Assembly: GCF_907164915.1 (NCBI RefSeq)
Contig: NC_061867.1
Span: 48,084,242-48,148,241 of the forward strand
Origin: Impatiens glandulifera
Taxonomy: Eukaryota > Streptophyta > Magnoliopsida > Ericales > Balsaminaceae
DNA: 64,000 nt
Direction of reading: 5' to 3'
Below are positions 26,251 to 40,906 of this stretch, piece by piece (within the stretch, counting starts at the first letter, position 1; every line of letters begins with the position of its first letter). The notes beneath the pieces are model-generated. The model made no database searches. It was not told the origin of the DNA and worked only from the letters and a program-made list of their open reading frames with translations. A program made the translations under genes and the position numbers.

Positions 26251-27715
26251 GGCTTATGTCAAATAATTCTTCATAAAAAGGAGATTCTTCGTCTCTTAAT
26301 TCCTAAGTATATTAGATCAATTTTTGTTTCTTTTAAATCAAATATAAAGCAAAACTATAATGGCTTATCAATTCTTAATGTAATTGAGAGAAAGGTTTGC
26401 TTCCATATTTTAATTTTTTTTATTCTCTGAACTTGTTGAGTTCTTTTCCAAAGTTAATATTGTTTTAAATAAAAAATGTTTATAACATATCAAAAAGTTA
26501 AGGTAATAGTAACCTTGAAATTCTCGGTCAAGTAGTTCGTACAAGCATCCACTCTCAATCTTGATGTGTCATTTCGTCGGCTGTTTTGTTTTAATTATTT
26601 CCAAAGTTCCCTACTGTATTGTGATTTTTTGAACATTAATTTCGAGTTTCCACCCCCATCTCGTGTTTTCGTATGTTTTAACGTGGTATCACATTAATTT
26701 TGTATGTCTTTCAATGAAATTTGTCCTACAAACTTATAATATTTCATAAAAATAAATTCAAGAAGAAATTTAACTCACAATAATGGCTTGACATATTATC
26801 TAAGGTTGAAGAAGATAACGAGTTCCAATGAAGTGTACAATGTGGAATGATGTGATTTTCTTTGACTCTGACCATAAGTGATGACTCCACATCCCCTGTT
26901 CTTACCGCAGGACTTTCCGTCAAGCGGATTGAAGATAACATGTATGATAGCGCACTCTAACAAAAAAAAAAAATAAAAAGATCTTTTCTCCATTTCCAGT
27001 CATTTTTTCAATCAAAAATTCATTTTATTTGTAGATAAAAATCCTTATACATTAATATTTACATAATTATTTGTACAAACTATTATAAATGGTGTACAAT
27101 GTAATCATACATAGTCCAGTTGTGGATCGCGTTATTTCAATGTCATCAACTCTAGTTGGGTAGATTGTGATGCCATAATATTCTCATCCAATCTTGTAAT
27201 CGTCATTTCATCTTCAAGTTCAAGTGTATGTGGTAGATAGGTGAACTCGGATTCAGATGCAAGATTACTTTTTTCTTTCTCATAGAATTCATATGAGCTT
27301 ATAAAATTTCTGGTTGTATACTATATTTGTTAGCTTGTGTTGCCATGTTACTTAAAATAAAAAATGATGTGTTAACAAAATAATAGATGTTTATAAAACT
27401 TTGAAGTAAAAAAATAATATTAAAATATTTAAAATGAAAAACATAAATATTTTAATTAAAAATATTATTCTCACATTATCTTTTACCTAAAACACTTGTT
27501 TTGTTTTACTGGACAATATATAAATGAATTATTTTTATATTGAGACACATCAAAGCATTTAACTTAAAAAGAATAATCCATTTTTTTCAAATAAAAATTT
27601 TAAATTTAACTACAGACAATTGAATATTTAAAATAAACAAACAAGATAAAAATAAAATAATTGAGTATTTAAACTAAACAAACCAGACATCTAAATCAAA
27701 ATGACAATTAAGACT
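26251..27715. other. Right arm, mirror of 12,841-14,280
   Basis: Near-identical reverse complement, offset by three bases because of a shorter A/T homopolymer near 26,962. It repeats the two unidentified coding-like stretches on the minus strand. No independent gene. Confidence 0.5.
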
Positions 27716-27889
27716 TTTATTGACCAAAATAATTCAAAACATAAACTAAAAACTTCAAATGTAAATACTCCAAACCAAGGAAATGAGTTAATTTTCAAAC
27801 ATCATAAACACCGAAATTGAAACTAAAAAACCCTGCCAATAGTTAATCAAAATTATTCAAAACTAAATTTCGATATTCTTCTCCTTTTT

Positions 27890-30858
<2,969 letters not shown>

Positions 30859-31065
30859 TTAGTTAAAACTAACCTGCAAAAGATTTAGTTCTAAATATTG
30901 TATCTTTTTTCACAAGCATGTTCAATTTATACAATATTTTGATAAATGTGATCTGTCAGAGAGCTTTTACCAAAAAAAATACAAAGATTTGGAGATTAAA
31001 AGTTCGAAAACAAAACAGAACATCAAAAAAGAGTGATAAAAAATGTATATGAACACAAAACTGCC

Positions 31066-31239
31066 TTTTGTGATTGCAAAGATGAGATGCAGCCATAATT
31101 CCAAGCAGAAGACAGAGAAATGCTTCCTCACCATAGGCCTATGACATTTTTAGGTGTCAATTCTCAGGGGCTCATTCGTTTGCCTCTTACAAATACCCTA
31201 GATTCCGAGGGTACGTGCAAATGAGCCCTATCGAGACTC
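31066..31239 (-). ncRNA. Structured intronic RNA candidate B1
   Basis: Mirror of 9291-9464; same hairpin GGGCTCATT/AATGAGCCC and ACA-type 3' end. Class uncertain. Confidence 0.4.
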
Positions 31240-31653
31240 CAGCCTTGGTTAATCTGAATGTGTGGGAGAACATTTTCTATCATCCGTGGAAAACAAGCCG
31301 ACATCAACATATCGCAAACAAAAAAGGCATAGAAAACCCACATATCACATACATATAAGAGAGTAAGATAATCAAAATCTCTTAGATTAAATGATTACTG
31401 AAATAATTGGAAGCAGATGAAATCGATCAGACCCTTTATCTACCAGAAAAAACAATGATTAGATCAAATAGAATTGGCGATTCAGATCTAATTAAACATT
31501 ACCGCGATACAAATGTTGCGAGCATTAACAAACACGGTAATTAACATGAAAACAATCGAAAAATTGAACAACACTACCTCGGAAGAACAGAAGAGAGAGC
31601 TCAACTCGTGATGCTATAAACTGTAACCCTAGATTATCGATCAACTTGTGTAT

Positions 31654-31808
31654 TTATATAAAGAGGCTTTGAAGGATGCTAATTTAGGATCCTTGATTGA
31701 TAAACCCTAATTCCCTTAATTACATACATGTAAAGCCCATCAACAAGAAAAAGTTATTTCAAAAGACCTTCTTTTAAAGCCCTATTTCAATAGACCTTTT
31801 TTAAAGCC
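31654..31808 (-). promoter_or_regulatory. RPL3 copy B promoter
   Basis: TATA box at 31654-31660, telo-box AAACCCTAA near 31,702, and TGGGCT at about 31,735-31,740. Farther upstream, GGGCTTTAAAA is present twice (near 31,775 and 31,802) because a segment of about 27 bases resembling TTTCAAAAGACCTTCTTTTA is tandemly repeated. Copy A has one such element. This is the main regulatory difference visible between the two genes. Confidence 0.8.
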
Positions 31809-31809
31809 C

Positions 31810-32200
31810 AATACAATTTGTACAGATGATTAACGGTTAATATTTTATTTGTTTTACCGGTTCTGTTTTTACTTTTACTGATTCCCATCGGTTAACAAAT
31901 TTAATCAAAAGCTGATAATTCAACTTTTTATAGTAAGTATTATATTTATTAAATTTTTTAAATAACTTATATATATTATTAAATATTTAATATTTAATAT
32001 TTACAATATAAATTATAAAATATAAATATATAATTTTACCGGTTAAACGTTAAATAAATAATTTAACTGAAAACCGAACCGTTTAACCGATAAAAAATTA
32101 GTTAACCGAAACCGTTATAACCGATAATCCGGTAAAATGAAACTCGAAAGCTATCAGTACGGTTATCGGTTTTCGAATTTTTTTTTCACAGCCGTAGTCA
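31810..32200. repeat. ACCGGTTAACCG-rich degenerate repeat
   Basis: Multiple variants of GGTTAACCGA and CCGGTTAAAC occur, most densely at 32,035-32,180. The composition resembles subterminal repeats of hAT-type MITEs, but I cannot define both termini or a target duplication. Homology with 8,590-8,760 in reverse orientation (GAAATCAGTAAAA) is recognisable but diverged. Confidence 0.4.
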
Positions 32201-32399
32201 TTACAATTTACAAGGTATTTAATATCTTTTTTTAAATTAGGTATCGAGTTACATTTTTACTGTACAAAAATAAATTTTTTTTGAGGTGTTTCTCTTATAT
32301 AGATCCAACACTGTAATAAGTGGGCTTTATTTTATAAATATAAACAAATATTTAAGAACAATATTCTTTTTAATAGAAAAACCTATATAATGTAAATTT

Positions 32400-32700
32400 G
32401 AGTAAGTCTAAAATTACTAGGTGGAATCATCTACATAGGTGATGGTACATGAGTGACATAATTATTTTTTATAATTACTAAAAAAAAATGAAAATTAACT
32501 TTAGTTGGTATAAAATCGTGATTTAATTAGATGAAATTTTATATTTTATAAAATATTTTGATAATATTTCTATTTACTTTTTATATTTCATATATAACAT
32601 TTCTATTTTTAATTTTAAATTTAAGTGATTTATAATATTTATTTTAAATTTTAACTTATTTTATTTCTACTCACTTAAAAGATTATATTTGATTCAAATA
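32400..32700. repeat. Repeated AT-rich segment (three copies in window)
   Basis: Matches 48,200-48,490 closely (starts GAGTAAGTCTAAAATTACTA) and 17,265-17,520 in part. It is a component of the amplified unit and contains no gene. Confidence 0.65.
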
Positions 32701-32906
32701 AGAGTTATAGATAAATAACACATTAGTGTGTCGAAACAAATAAGAGTTATAGATAAATAGCACATTAAGTGATCACCAAAGTGATCACCAAAATTTACAT
32801 TTTCCATTACATTTAAATATTTTTTTTCTCATTATATATTAGAAAAATAGCCACTAAAAGACTCGTATTATAGTGAGAATTTAAACCCTCAATTTTGAAA
32901 CAAGTG

Positions 32907-32990
32907 GCTGGTTTGCCCGAGAGGTTAAGGGGGAAGACTTAAGATCTTCTGCACTCAATGTGCGCATGGGTTCGAACCCCATAGCCAGCA
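32907..32990 (+). tRNA. tRNA-Leu(UAA), outer right arm
   Basis: Sequence-identical to the tRNA at 22,735-22,818, intact in all arms, anticodon TAA. It is the mirror partner of 7,544-7,627 (coordinate sum 40,534), showing that the inverted symmetry extends beyond the near-identical core. Confidence 0.94.
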
Positions 32991-34291
32991 ATTTGTTTCT
33001 TATTTTATTTTCTCATTGGATCACAAAGGTAGTGCATGATCTCAAATGATAAAACTCAATATGGACCTAATTTATCACAATTAATTTTATTTTATGACTT
33101 TTTCAATCATTACAAAGAATTGACATCATAATTAAATACAATTTAGTATAAATTGTCTCTTAGATTCTCACATTTTTGTTGAGGCAGTCTAATGATGGAG
33201 TAGGAACAAATTGAGAATGTCTCCCAAGAGTAATCACGTCAATTCACCAATCCACTCGAGAGAGTGTTATTTTTCCTCAAGCAAGAGTTAGAACCCCACA
33301 ACAAGTAGTTTGCATATGTCACGATAATAAATTTTAATTCTTAGATCGATATCATTAGGAAAACTCTTATTGCGATAAATGTAGGATTTAAAAACAAATA
33401 CAATGCAAGATTTTAAATGGTAAAACTCAATGTGAACCTAGTCATTTGATTCAAAAATTGGTTTATCGTTCAATATCACTCTTAATTTTGTTTTATGACT
33501 TCTCCAATAATTAAAAATTTGAGGTCAGGATTGAACACAATTTAAAACAATCTATAGAGTATGTAATGTTAATATGTTTTCTATTGAAAAATGAAAAAAT
33601 AAAATGTATAAAATGCCTCTTAGGTTCCCACTTTTCACCATAGTGTTGTAACACATTTTAATCTTTCGATTCGATTTCCCTAGAAATGTCCTTATTACCG
33701 TGGTGTGGTGAGAGTTTAAACCCCAATTTTTAAGAAAAATATAGTATAAGATCCCAAATGATAAAATATAATGTGGACCTAGTTGTTTGTTTCAAAAAAT
33801 TGTTTTACCGTTTGATATCACTATTCATTTTATTTTATGACTTCTCAAATCATTACAAATGAGTGATGTAGTATTTAACACAAGGTAGAATTACCATCTA
33901 TATGTGTGAATATTGATATGTTTTCTAATGGAAAAAAAGAGAAAAGAAAAAATATGAAATGTATCCATGTTTATTTTGTTGGAAGGTCCATCTTGTGGGA
34001 GAAGAATATGCAATAGTGTTAAGATCATGATAATTACTTAAGTGTTTGGAATTTTATTTGGCATGGGAGGGGAGGGTTACATTGATTGTTTTGTTCAAGA
34101 TATTTTACTTTGATATTGTGAAATTATGATTTATGTTTGTAATTAGATTAAAAATTTTAGTACAGTATTTTTATTTGTTATATCCCTACTTTTGTTTGTA
34201 TATTGATTAATTTTTTTTGTGTATTATTTTTAATACATGTTTAAAAGGAAATATTGAATCCATTTAAACCAACTAACTATTTTGACACGGG

Positions 34292-34373
34292 GTGGTCGTG
34301 CCGGAGTGGTTATCGGGCATGACTAGAAATCATGTGGGCTTTGCCCGCGCAGGTTCGAATTCTGCCGATCACG
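34292..34373 (+). tRNA. tRNA-Ser(AGA), outer right arm
   Basis: Same 82-base layout as 25,711-25,792 with two substitutions, each converting a G-C pair to G-U: one in the acceptor stem (CGATCAC) and one in the T stem (TCTGC). Both pairs are still allowed, so it is likely still functional though slightly weakened. TTTT follows six bases after the gene. Confidence 0.9.
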
Positions 34374-34429
34374 ACATTTTGGGTAACTAACATCTTTTTC
34401 CAGAAAAACAAAAATTTAATGGCATCCTA

Positions 34430-35060
34430 TAATGACTTCGGGACAAGAATCCCTAACTTTATTTCAATCAGATCAAACCAAATACCTAATCATCTTCAGT
34501 CTCATCAAGGGCTTCATCTCCCTTAGTTGCTTCTATGATTTTCGGAACTATGGCATCATTCATACTTGCTTCTATAACATCAAGGCTCATTGTGGTGGTC
34601 GAGAAGAAGGTGGCTCATTGATAATCATGTAGAGGTGTAGCGACGGAGCGTTTTAAATTCATTTTTATTGGAGCAAAGATTGAAAAATAATGTGAGCAAA
34701 GCATAAGTTGAGGCGTGAAAGACACAAATGTCCGAAACTAGACAAGTTACCATATTGAAACATTGGTCGACCTAAATCCGAGGGCTTATTGTGACGTCTC
34801 AAATTAAATACCAGGGATTATGTCAAATACATTGAAAATCAAGTTCAATAAGTTGAAAAAGTGGTGAATAAGGTTTAAAGAAAAATGTGTGCAGAAATAA
34901 AATCCTATAAAATTCTGATGCCCGGTGTTCTGATTTCTCGGTCCATACGAATGTTTTGAGGACGGGCAATGAAAGTTTATAATTAAAAGTGAGTATTTAT
35001 GGATTCTACAAATAAGATGATAATTATTTTATTTTTCTTAAGTTGTGTTATCTATAATTA
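34430..35060. repeat. Conserved block S, copy 4
   Basis: Reverse-orientation homologue of 5,440-6,000. The minus-strand small frame ATG 34590 to TAG 34486 (34 codons, starting MSLDVIEASMNDA) is intact, as in copy 1. A TGATTTCTCGGTCCATACG segment near 34,935 matches 5,520-5,545 in reverse. The gene of origin is unknown. Confidence 0.6.
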
Positions 35061-35078
35061 TATAATTTGTAATTAAGT

Positions 35079-35080
<2 letters not shown>

Positions 35081-35109
<29 letters not shown>
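35081..35109. repeat. Poly-T run of 29
   Basis: A homopolymer of 29 T residues. It lies at the outer edge of block S copy 4 and may be an old retroposon tail on the minus strand or slippage. Confidence 0.85.
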
Positions 35110-35660
35110 GATAGTTTTTCATCATTTCAATCTTTGTAAAAAAATTAATTAATAAGATAGATTTGTCGTTAAAAATATTCATTAAAAATCGAATTGTGTT
35201 TTAATGTTTGCTAAAAAAAAATTAATTTAAGAAACTAGTACTAGCTCAACATATATTATAGGACATCTCACTCTCTATTTTATACATTTTATTTTTCAAA
35301 CTTTATAACGAATTTAAAGATCTATTGAAAAGTTAAAATCTTAGTCATACAAACTTCTTCTTTTTTTTTCTATTCTAAAAAAAAAAAAAAATCTACCGAA
35401 ATAAAATTGTTTTCTAAGACTACCAAATCATTTGAAAATTTATTACTTTAATTGATTATTTGGTCTCCTTAATTTAAAATCATAGTCAAGATTATGGGAA
35501 ATTTTGAAAAAATTTTTCAATTTGTATTTTTTTCTTGGTTTGTCGGGTCGAGAGCGGTAGTTAATTTTAATATATATGTAAGAGTAAATGAATATTTGAG
35601 TCAGTTTATGAACACTTTTAGTATCAAATTTGATGAATGTATGGCTAACCATATAAGTAA

Positions 35661-35663
<3 letters not shown>

Positions 35664-35724
<61 letters not shown>
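35664..35724. repeat. (TA)n microsatellite
   Basis: About 30 TA repeats in non-coding AT-rich sequence; length is likely polymorphic. Confidence 0.9.
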
Positions 35725-35729
<5 letters not shown>

Positions 35730-36049
35730 GTAAATTAATACTTGAGTCGATTTGTGGATTGACTCACACATAAAATTGAAACAATTAAATTAAAAATGTT
35801 ATATATAAATCTCGAATTGACAACCTAACCATGTAAGTTGTGTCATGACTTATGACTTGTATCTAAAAAAATGGGTTAACCTTATTCATTTTCTAAAATA
35901 AATCTAAGAGCACATTGATTATAGACAATATTAGAAGGAAAGAGTGAATAATGTTTCTCAATGAAGAATGAGGGTGCAAACCAAAAAATGATTTTTTTGC
36001 AAATTGTTGAATGCCTCTATTTGTATTTGTGGATAGAAAATAATTTTAT

Positions 36050-36335
36050 TAGAGTCCTAAATATTTCGGCGGAATTTTCGAAATTATAAAACTCCAAATA
36101 CAACACCGCTAAAACAAGTAATTTTTGAAAAGTATCTCCAACAATTCTAAAATTTTGTACAACAGTCAAAATTATTTTTAGAAGTATACAAGAATCGAGT
36201 TCGGAATTACGAAACTCTAGATATAACACCACAAAATATACGTTTTTCTAAACTGGTCCCAAAAATTCTAAAATCTTTTATGGGCATTAGGAATAATTCC
36301 AGGAGGCTACAAGTTTAATTTCACTATGCAGCCTT
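36050..36335. repeat. Two-copy imperfect tandem repeat
   Basis: A unit of about 130 bases occurs twice: each copy runs through a variant of AATTxCGAAACTC, ATAACACC, a TTTTTCTAAA-like stretch and AATTCTAAAA. Just beyond it, a minus-strand coding-like stretch (about 36,412 down to TAG at 36,324-36,326, ending ELGDGEDSCKAA) is unassigned. Confidence 0.5.
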
Positions 36336-36437
36336 GCAAGAGTCTTCTCCATCACCAAGTTCTTCTAATGGGATCGTCTCAATGGCCGGAACCGCGAAGA
36401 CCACAAGGACGCATAAATTTTCCTTTAAAATTTATAT

Positions 36438-37713
36438 GATGAACTCTCGCTCTCTTCCCCGTATATAGCCGTCTTCATTGGAATCGCTTGGCAAACAAAT
36501 GCCCGACCGACTATCCAAGTAATTTTCAATCAATAAAGTTACCAATGTGCTCCAAGAATGGCGAGATTTTTCGTTGATTTCGGCTTCACTGTTCAAGATC
36601 TCCGCGTCAGAAACGTCTGCACTTCGTCTAATGTGCTCTCTTCTTTCCTGCAACCTTTCTAGAGATCGATCATTATTAACGGAGGACGAACTATTTCTTG
36701 AAGTTACGGAAATCACAAGATCGACTTTTTTCGCTTTTCTTCCGCAGGCGCTGTCTTTAGGGATGGTGGCTTATCGGCTCTCTGTAATCTCTAGAAGGTT
36801 TTCAACGCTTCCTGGAGGATTCCCATCCGCGGGCCATAAGAAACAGTCGGTCTGCAAGGGGTGTCGGATTCTTGAAGTCCGCTAATCGGGTTATCTCATT
36901 CATTTCTTTTCGATTACAGTTGGACACAGATCTCGATCGATGTCGTCGATTTGATTAAAAAATTGCTTATCAAATTCCTGTTTTTACTTTGGATTTGATT
37001 AGAAAATTGTTTTTCTCGTCCAAACTTGTTACAGTTAGAGAGGCTTCAGATGGGAAATTCTCCATATCCATAGATTGCCTTGGAATTTCCTCTTACCCTT
37101 GTAACAATAATGGTTGGGCGTGATTCAACCATACGAATTTGATAAGCAATTTTCTAATCAAATCGACGACATCAATCGAGATCTGTGTCCAACTGTAATC
37201 GAAAAGAAATGAATGAGATAACCCGATTAGCGGACTTCAAGAATCCGACGCCCCTTGTAGACCGACTGTTTCTTATGGCTCGCGGATGGGAATCCTCTAG
37301 GAAGCATTGAAAACCTTCTAGAGATTACAGAGGGCCGATAAGCCACCATCCTTAAAGAGAGCGCGTCTGCGGAAGAAAAGCGAAAAAAGTCGCTCTTGCG
37401 ATTTCCGTAACTTCAAGAAATAGTTCGTCCTCCGTTAATAATGATCGATCTCCAGAAAGGTTACAGAAAAGAAGAGAGCACATTGGTAGAGACGAAGTGC
37501 TTGGTAGAGACGAAGTGCTTGGTAGAGACGAAGTGCAGACGTTTCTGACGCGGAGATCTTCAACAGTGAAGCCGAAATCAGCGAAAAATCTCGCCATTTT
37601 TGGAGCACATTGGTAACTTTATTGATTGAAAATTACTTGGATAGTCGGTCGGGCATTTGTTTGCCAAGCGATTCCAATGAAGACGGCTATATACGGTGAA
37701 GAGAGAGAGTTCA
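36438..37713. mobile_element. Foldback element with ~540-bp terminal inverted repeats
   Basis: Left TIR about 36,438-36,977 and right TIR about 37,137-37,713 are reverse complements with limited divergence, around a spacer of about 160 bases. The TIRs are GC-richer than the surroundings and contain fragmentary open frames but no transposase. The right TIR has an 18-bp tandem expansion (GGTAGAGACGAAGTGCTT, three times, 37,485-37,532). Long TIRs without coding capacity fit a Mutator-like foldback or Pack-MULE-like element. A similar 20-bp phrase (AGTCTTCTCCATCA) flanks both sides in direct orientation at about 36,350 and 37,767. Exact ends and a 9-bp target duplication were not established. Confidence 0.75.
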
Positions 37714-38648
37714 TCTTATTGTTTGAACTCTCTCTCTCTTCATCTTATAAATTTTCCTTGCCGGAGTCTTCTCCATCAGTAGTCCCATTTATTACCTACA
37801 TAATGATTATTTGCCTTTAAAATACTTGTCATCTTTAACAATTTGAAATTCAAAAGAAAACACATGTTAGAATATTAAAATCCAAATCTGACAGTTTCTC
37901 ATCTAGATCCGAATCTAGACCCAAATTCGGAAAGTGTTTCCAAATCGATCCTTTATACCAAAAAAAAATGTTTTTGTAATCACCTAGATGTAATGAAAAC
38001 AAAAGTTAATATAGAAGCTATAATGTACCGACATGTTGGCCAACATTGATAATTAGAGTAGAGTAAATAAATTAGTACAACTTAACCTCATTAAGGTGCT
38101 TGTAGCATGTGAAGTAAGAAAACACATGAGACATGTTAGCAGCTTCATTTGGATGTATGATATGAAGAACATTTAAGTAATACTTGAATCAACATTTTGA
38201 CACAAATATGCATATGGAATAAAGAATTAACAATATTTGGCCACAAAAGGCACAAGAATTATGTGTAGATTTGATTTTGACAATGATGTTATTTTACTGA
38301 TATACAAAATATTTGTAAAAATGCCTTGTTGACTTATGAATACATAATTTCAAAATGGAACTTGAGCACCCAAAAAATAGTGACATTTCAACAAATATAT
38401 TCATCAAAGTGTCTAGAGTTTAGATTATCATTTTGTGAAGCATAATAAGCATCTTAAACACTTTTAATTCAAAAACAGAAAACATATCCCTCAAGAGAAA
38501 AGGCAAAGTTGCCAATTAAAGGATGAAAGGAGACTACAATATCATAATTATTGCAAACAACATAAATTTATCGAGTTTGAACGACTCATCAGAAACAATT
38601 ATACAACCACATTATGTTGAATCTAATTTTAATGTTTTACAGGTATAC

Positions 38649-38816
38649 CTTCTTGATTCCAATCATATTTAGCCTATCATCATTGCCAATTGCAAGAAAA
38701 ACATCAACCATCATAGAAGCAAGGAACTCATTTTCCCCACCAATTAGCTTTGAAGACAGAGTTGTTGAAGCACAGTTTGGCTGAAGACGCAGTTGACCCT
38801 CAATCTGGACAGAACC
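38649..38816 (-). pseudogene. CCT7: CCT7 (TCP-1 eta) single-exon fragment
   Basis: Mirror of exon 900-1067 with the same AG and GT borders. It encodes TTLSSKLIGG and AIGNDDRLNMIGIKK, and retains the cysteine of NCAST where the left copy has phenylalanine. Downstream intron sequence (38,640 to about 37,850) matches the left copy's 1,070-1,840, after which the foldback region begins; the later CCT7 exons are absent. Upstream it directly adjoins an RPL3-derived promoter segment. It cannot encode a working chaperonin subunit. Confidence 0.8.
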
Positions 38817-38904
38817 CTACAAACAAGATAACATCTTCAACTAGCTAAACATAATCTCTAATCGAGCACAAAATAGAATGAAACAACAGTAAGATAAAAA
38901 AAAC

Positions 38905-39230
38905 ATATAAGATAATCAGAACCTTTATTTACCACAAAAACATTGATTAGATAAAAACACAGCAAGAAGATCAAACAGAATCGGCGATTCAGATCTGATT
39001 AAACATTACCCCAATACAAATGATGCGAGACCATCCGAAGAATTCAAGAGAATAAGACAACAGTAATCAAAAGGAAAACAATCGGAAAATTGAACAGCAC
39101 TAACTCGGAAGAACTCAAGAGAGAAAGAGCTCAACTGCTATAATCTGTAACCCTAGATGATTGATCAGGTTGTGTATTTATATAAAGAGGCTTTGAAAGA
39201 TAGCAGCCCTTGGATTGAAAAACCCTAATT
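38905..39230 (-). promoter_or_regulatory. Third RPL3-like promoter and leader, fused upstream of CCT7 exon
   Basis: On the minus strand this contains an AACCCTA telo-box-like motif, a TATATAAATA box near 39,176-39,184, a leader with CTCTCTTGAGTTCTTCCGAG, and then the start of RPL3 intron 1 (TAATGTTTAATCAGATCTG) up to about 38,910, where CCT7 intron/exon sequence takes over. The leader donor is GAGTTAGTG where the RPL3 genes have GAGGTAGTG, so the normal GT is lost. The join looks like a segmental fusion, not a retrocopy, because intron sequence is retained. Transcription is possible; orderly splicing is doubtful. Confidence 0.75.
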
Positions 39231-39345
39231 CCATAATAGTTTATTCCAATAAAAGATAAATGAATTGATTTTTATTACTATATTATTCCAATATAAGATA
39301 AATATGCATTGATTTTATTTGAGAATAAAAATCAAGTATATAATA

Positions 39346-39590
39346 TATGAGAAATGATTAAGTGAGGGAATTTGGTAAGAGAATTTGGTGAGAGAATGAC
39401 CTGCCATAATCTTATTAGCTGAAAAAATAAAATAATTTCTCTATTTTCTCTCTTTCATCCACTTTTACATTTTCTAACCAATGAATGTGATGCAAGTCAT
39501 TCCCTCACCAAATTCCCTTACCAAATTCCTTCACCAAATTCCTTTACCAAATTCTCTTACCAAATTCTCTCTCTATCACTTTTCATAATA
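39346..39590. mobile_element. Small MITE with GAATTTGGTAAGAG terminal repeats
   Basis: Sequence near 39,350-39,400 (AGTGAGGGAATTTGGTAAGAG) and its imperfect reverse complement at 39,497-39,585 form TIRs of about 35 bases. The right side has five tandem variants of ACCAAATTCCCTT. Flanks are ATA-rich, so a target duplication cannot be fixed. No coding capacity. Confidence 0.55.
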
Positions 39591-40906
39591 TATTGTGTTG
39601 AAGAGAGGTATTTCATAATTAAATTATTATATTAAGAGAATTTATCTATTAATGCATATTATATTATTACCATATATTTTATATTCTCATATTTTAAAAT
39701 TTAATTGATCATATTAGTACCAAATATTTTTTTAATTTTATCAACAATTAAGTTAAAATAATAATACAGCTTTACTAATTCTAATTCTTAAAAAAAAAAA
39801 ATAATAAATAATATAGACGTCTAATTTTACTTGGCTTAATTTTTAACGTTGATAAACCAAATATTTCTAGTACACAATGTATATTTTACATACAACTAAT
39901 ATTAAAACACTTTTTAATTAATATTAATCACATAATTTCTTATGGGAACTTACTCTTCATGTAAATTTCCTTCCATTTTAGCCTCTCATTATTTGTAAGT
40001 TTTAATTAAATTTACTCCACAAAGTTAACTATTCTTTTTGTAAAATGTTTATTTATTATAATCATTAATTTTTTAAATATAAAATAACCATCATCACTTT
40101 AAAGAGTAGTTTAAGAGATTAACAACATTACTAACTTATTTGTAAGAGAAGTTATAGACTTCAAAACTCTTTATAATAGTAATTTGATTCGGTTGATTTA
40201 TTAGTCTTTTTGTCGATGTAATTTAGTTCGACAGAGAATCAAGTTTTCAACTGTTTCGCCCAAACCACCAATTTTATAAAATAAAATAACTAATACTAAA
40301 TCACTTTTAATCGTTAAAACGTTAACATATACCTATAATTATTTTTTTTCTAAATACTATAAACACTTGGAACAAAATTAGGTTATATATGGCTCCCAAG
40401 CTTTCTAATTTTTCAGGTCACCATAATTGAAAAATGTGTTTGTTTTCACAAGGATATGGCCGGGTTAAAATCATTTTAAAGATACTACATCAAAATAAAA
40501 CTACAATAATTGATTTTTAATTAGAAGATTTGGAGACTTGAAATCTTCAATCTTATTTAATTATATATTAACTTTACAATTGATATCTAATATTTTATTT
40601 TCTCTATATAACTAAATATTAATTGAATATGCCACTTAGACATGCACAAAACAACAAGATAAAATAGATGGATCATGGCAACATAGTTTTGCAAGCAAAC
40701 ACTTAATTTTTATATATATATATAACAAAGACCATTTATTCAATATATATTAATGTTAATATTAAAGACAAGACAATAAGCAACATATATCATTATAATT
40801 CAGGAACAAAAGTGAGGAGGTCGGTCTTATTTAGTCATGATACAATATATTATGCACCATCTTCATACCCTCAACTCACTATTTTTTTTTTTATCAAGAT
40901 CACGGT
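39591..40906. other. AT-rich gene-free interval, 3' side of germin-like gene 2
   Basis: No gene seen. The stretch 40,780-40,860 (TTAGTCATGATACAATATAT) is downstream of the germin-like gene and recurs at the extreme right end of the window. Confidence 0.5.

Noticed and set aside
36324..36412. Minus-strand coding-like tail ending ELGDGEDSCKAA
   Set aside because: Too short to assign and without splice or start context; kept only as a note under the tandem repeat entry.
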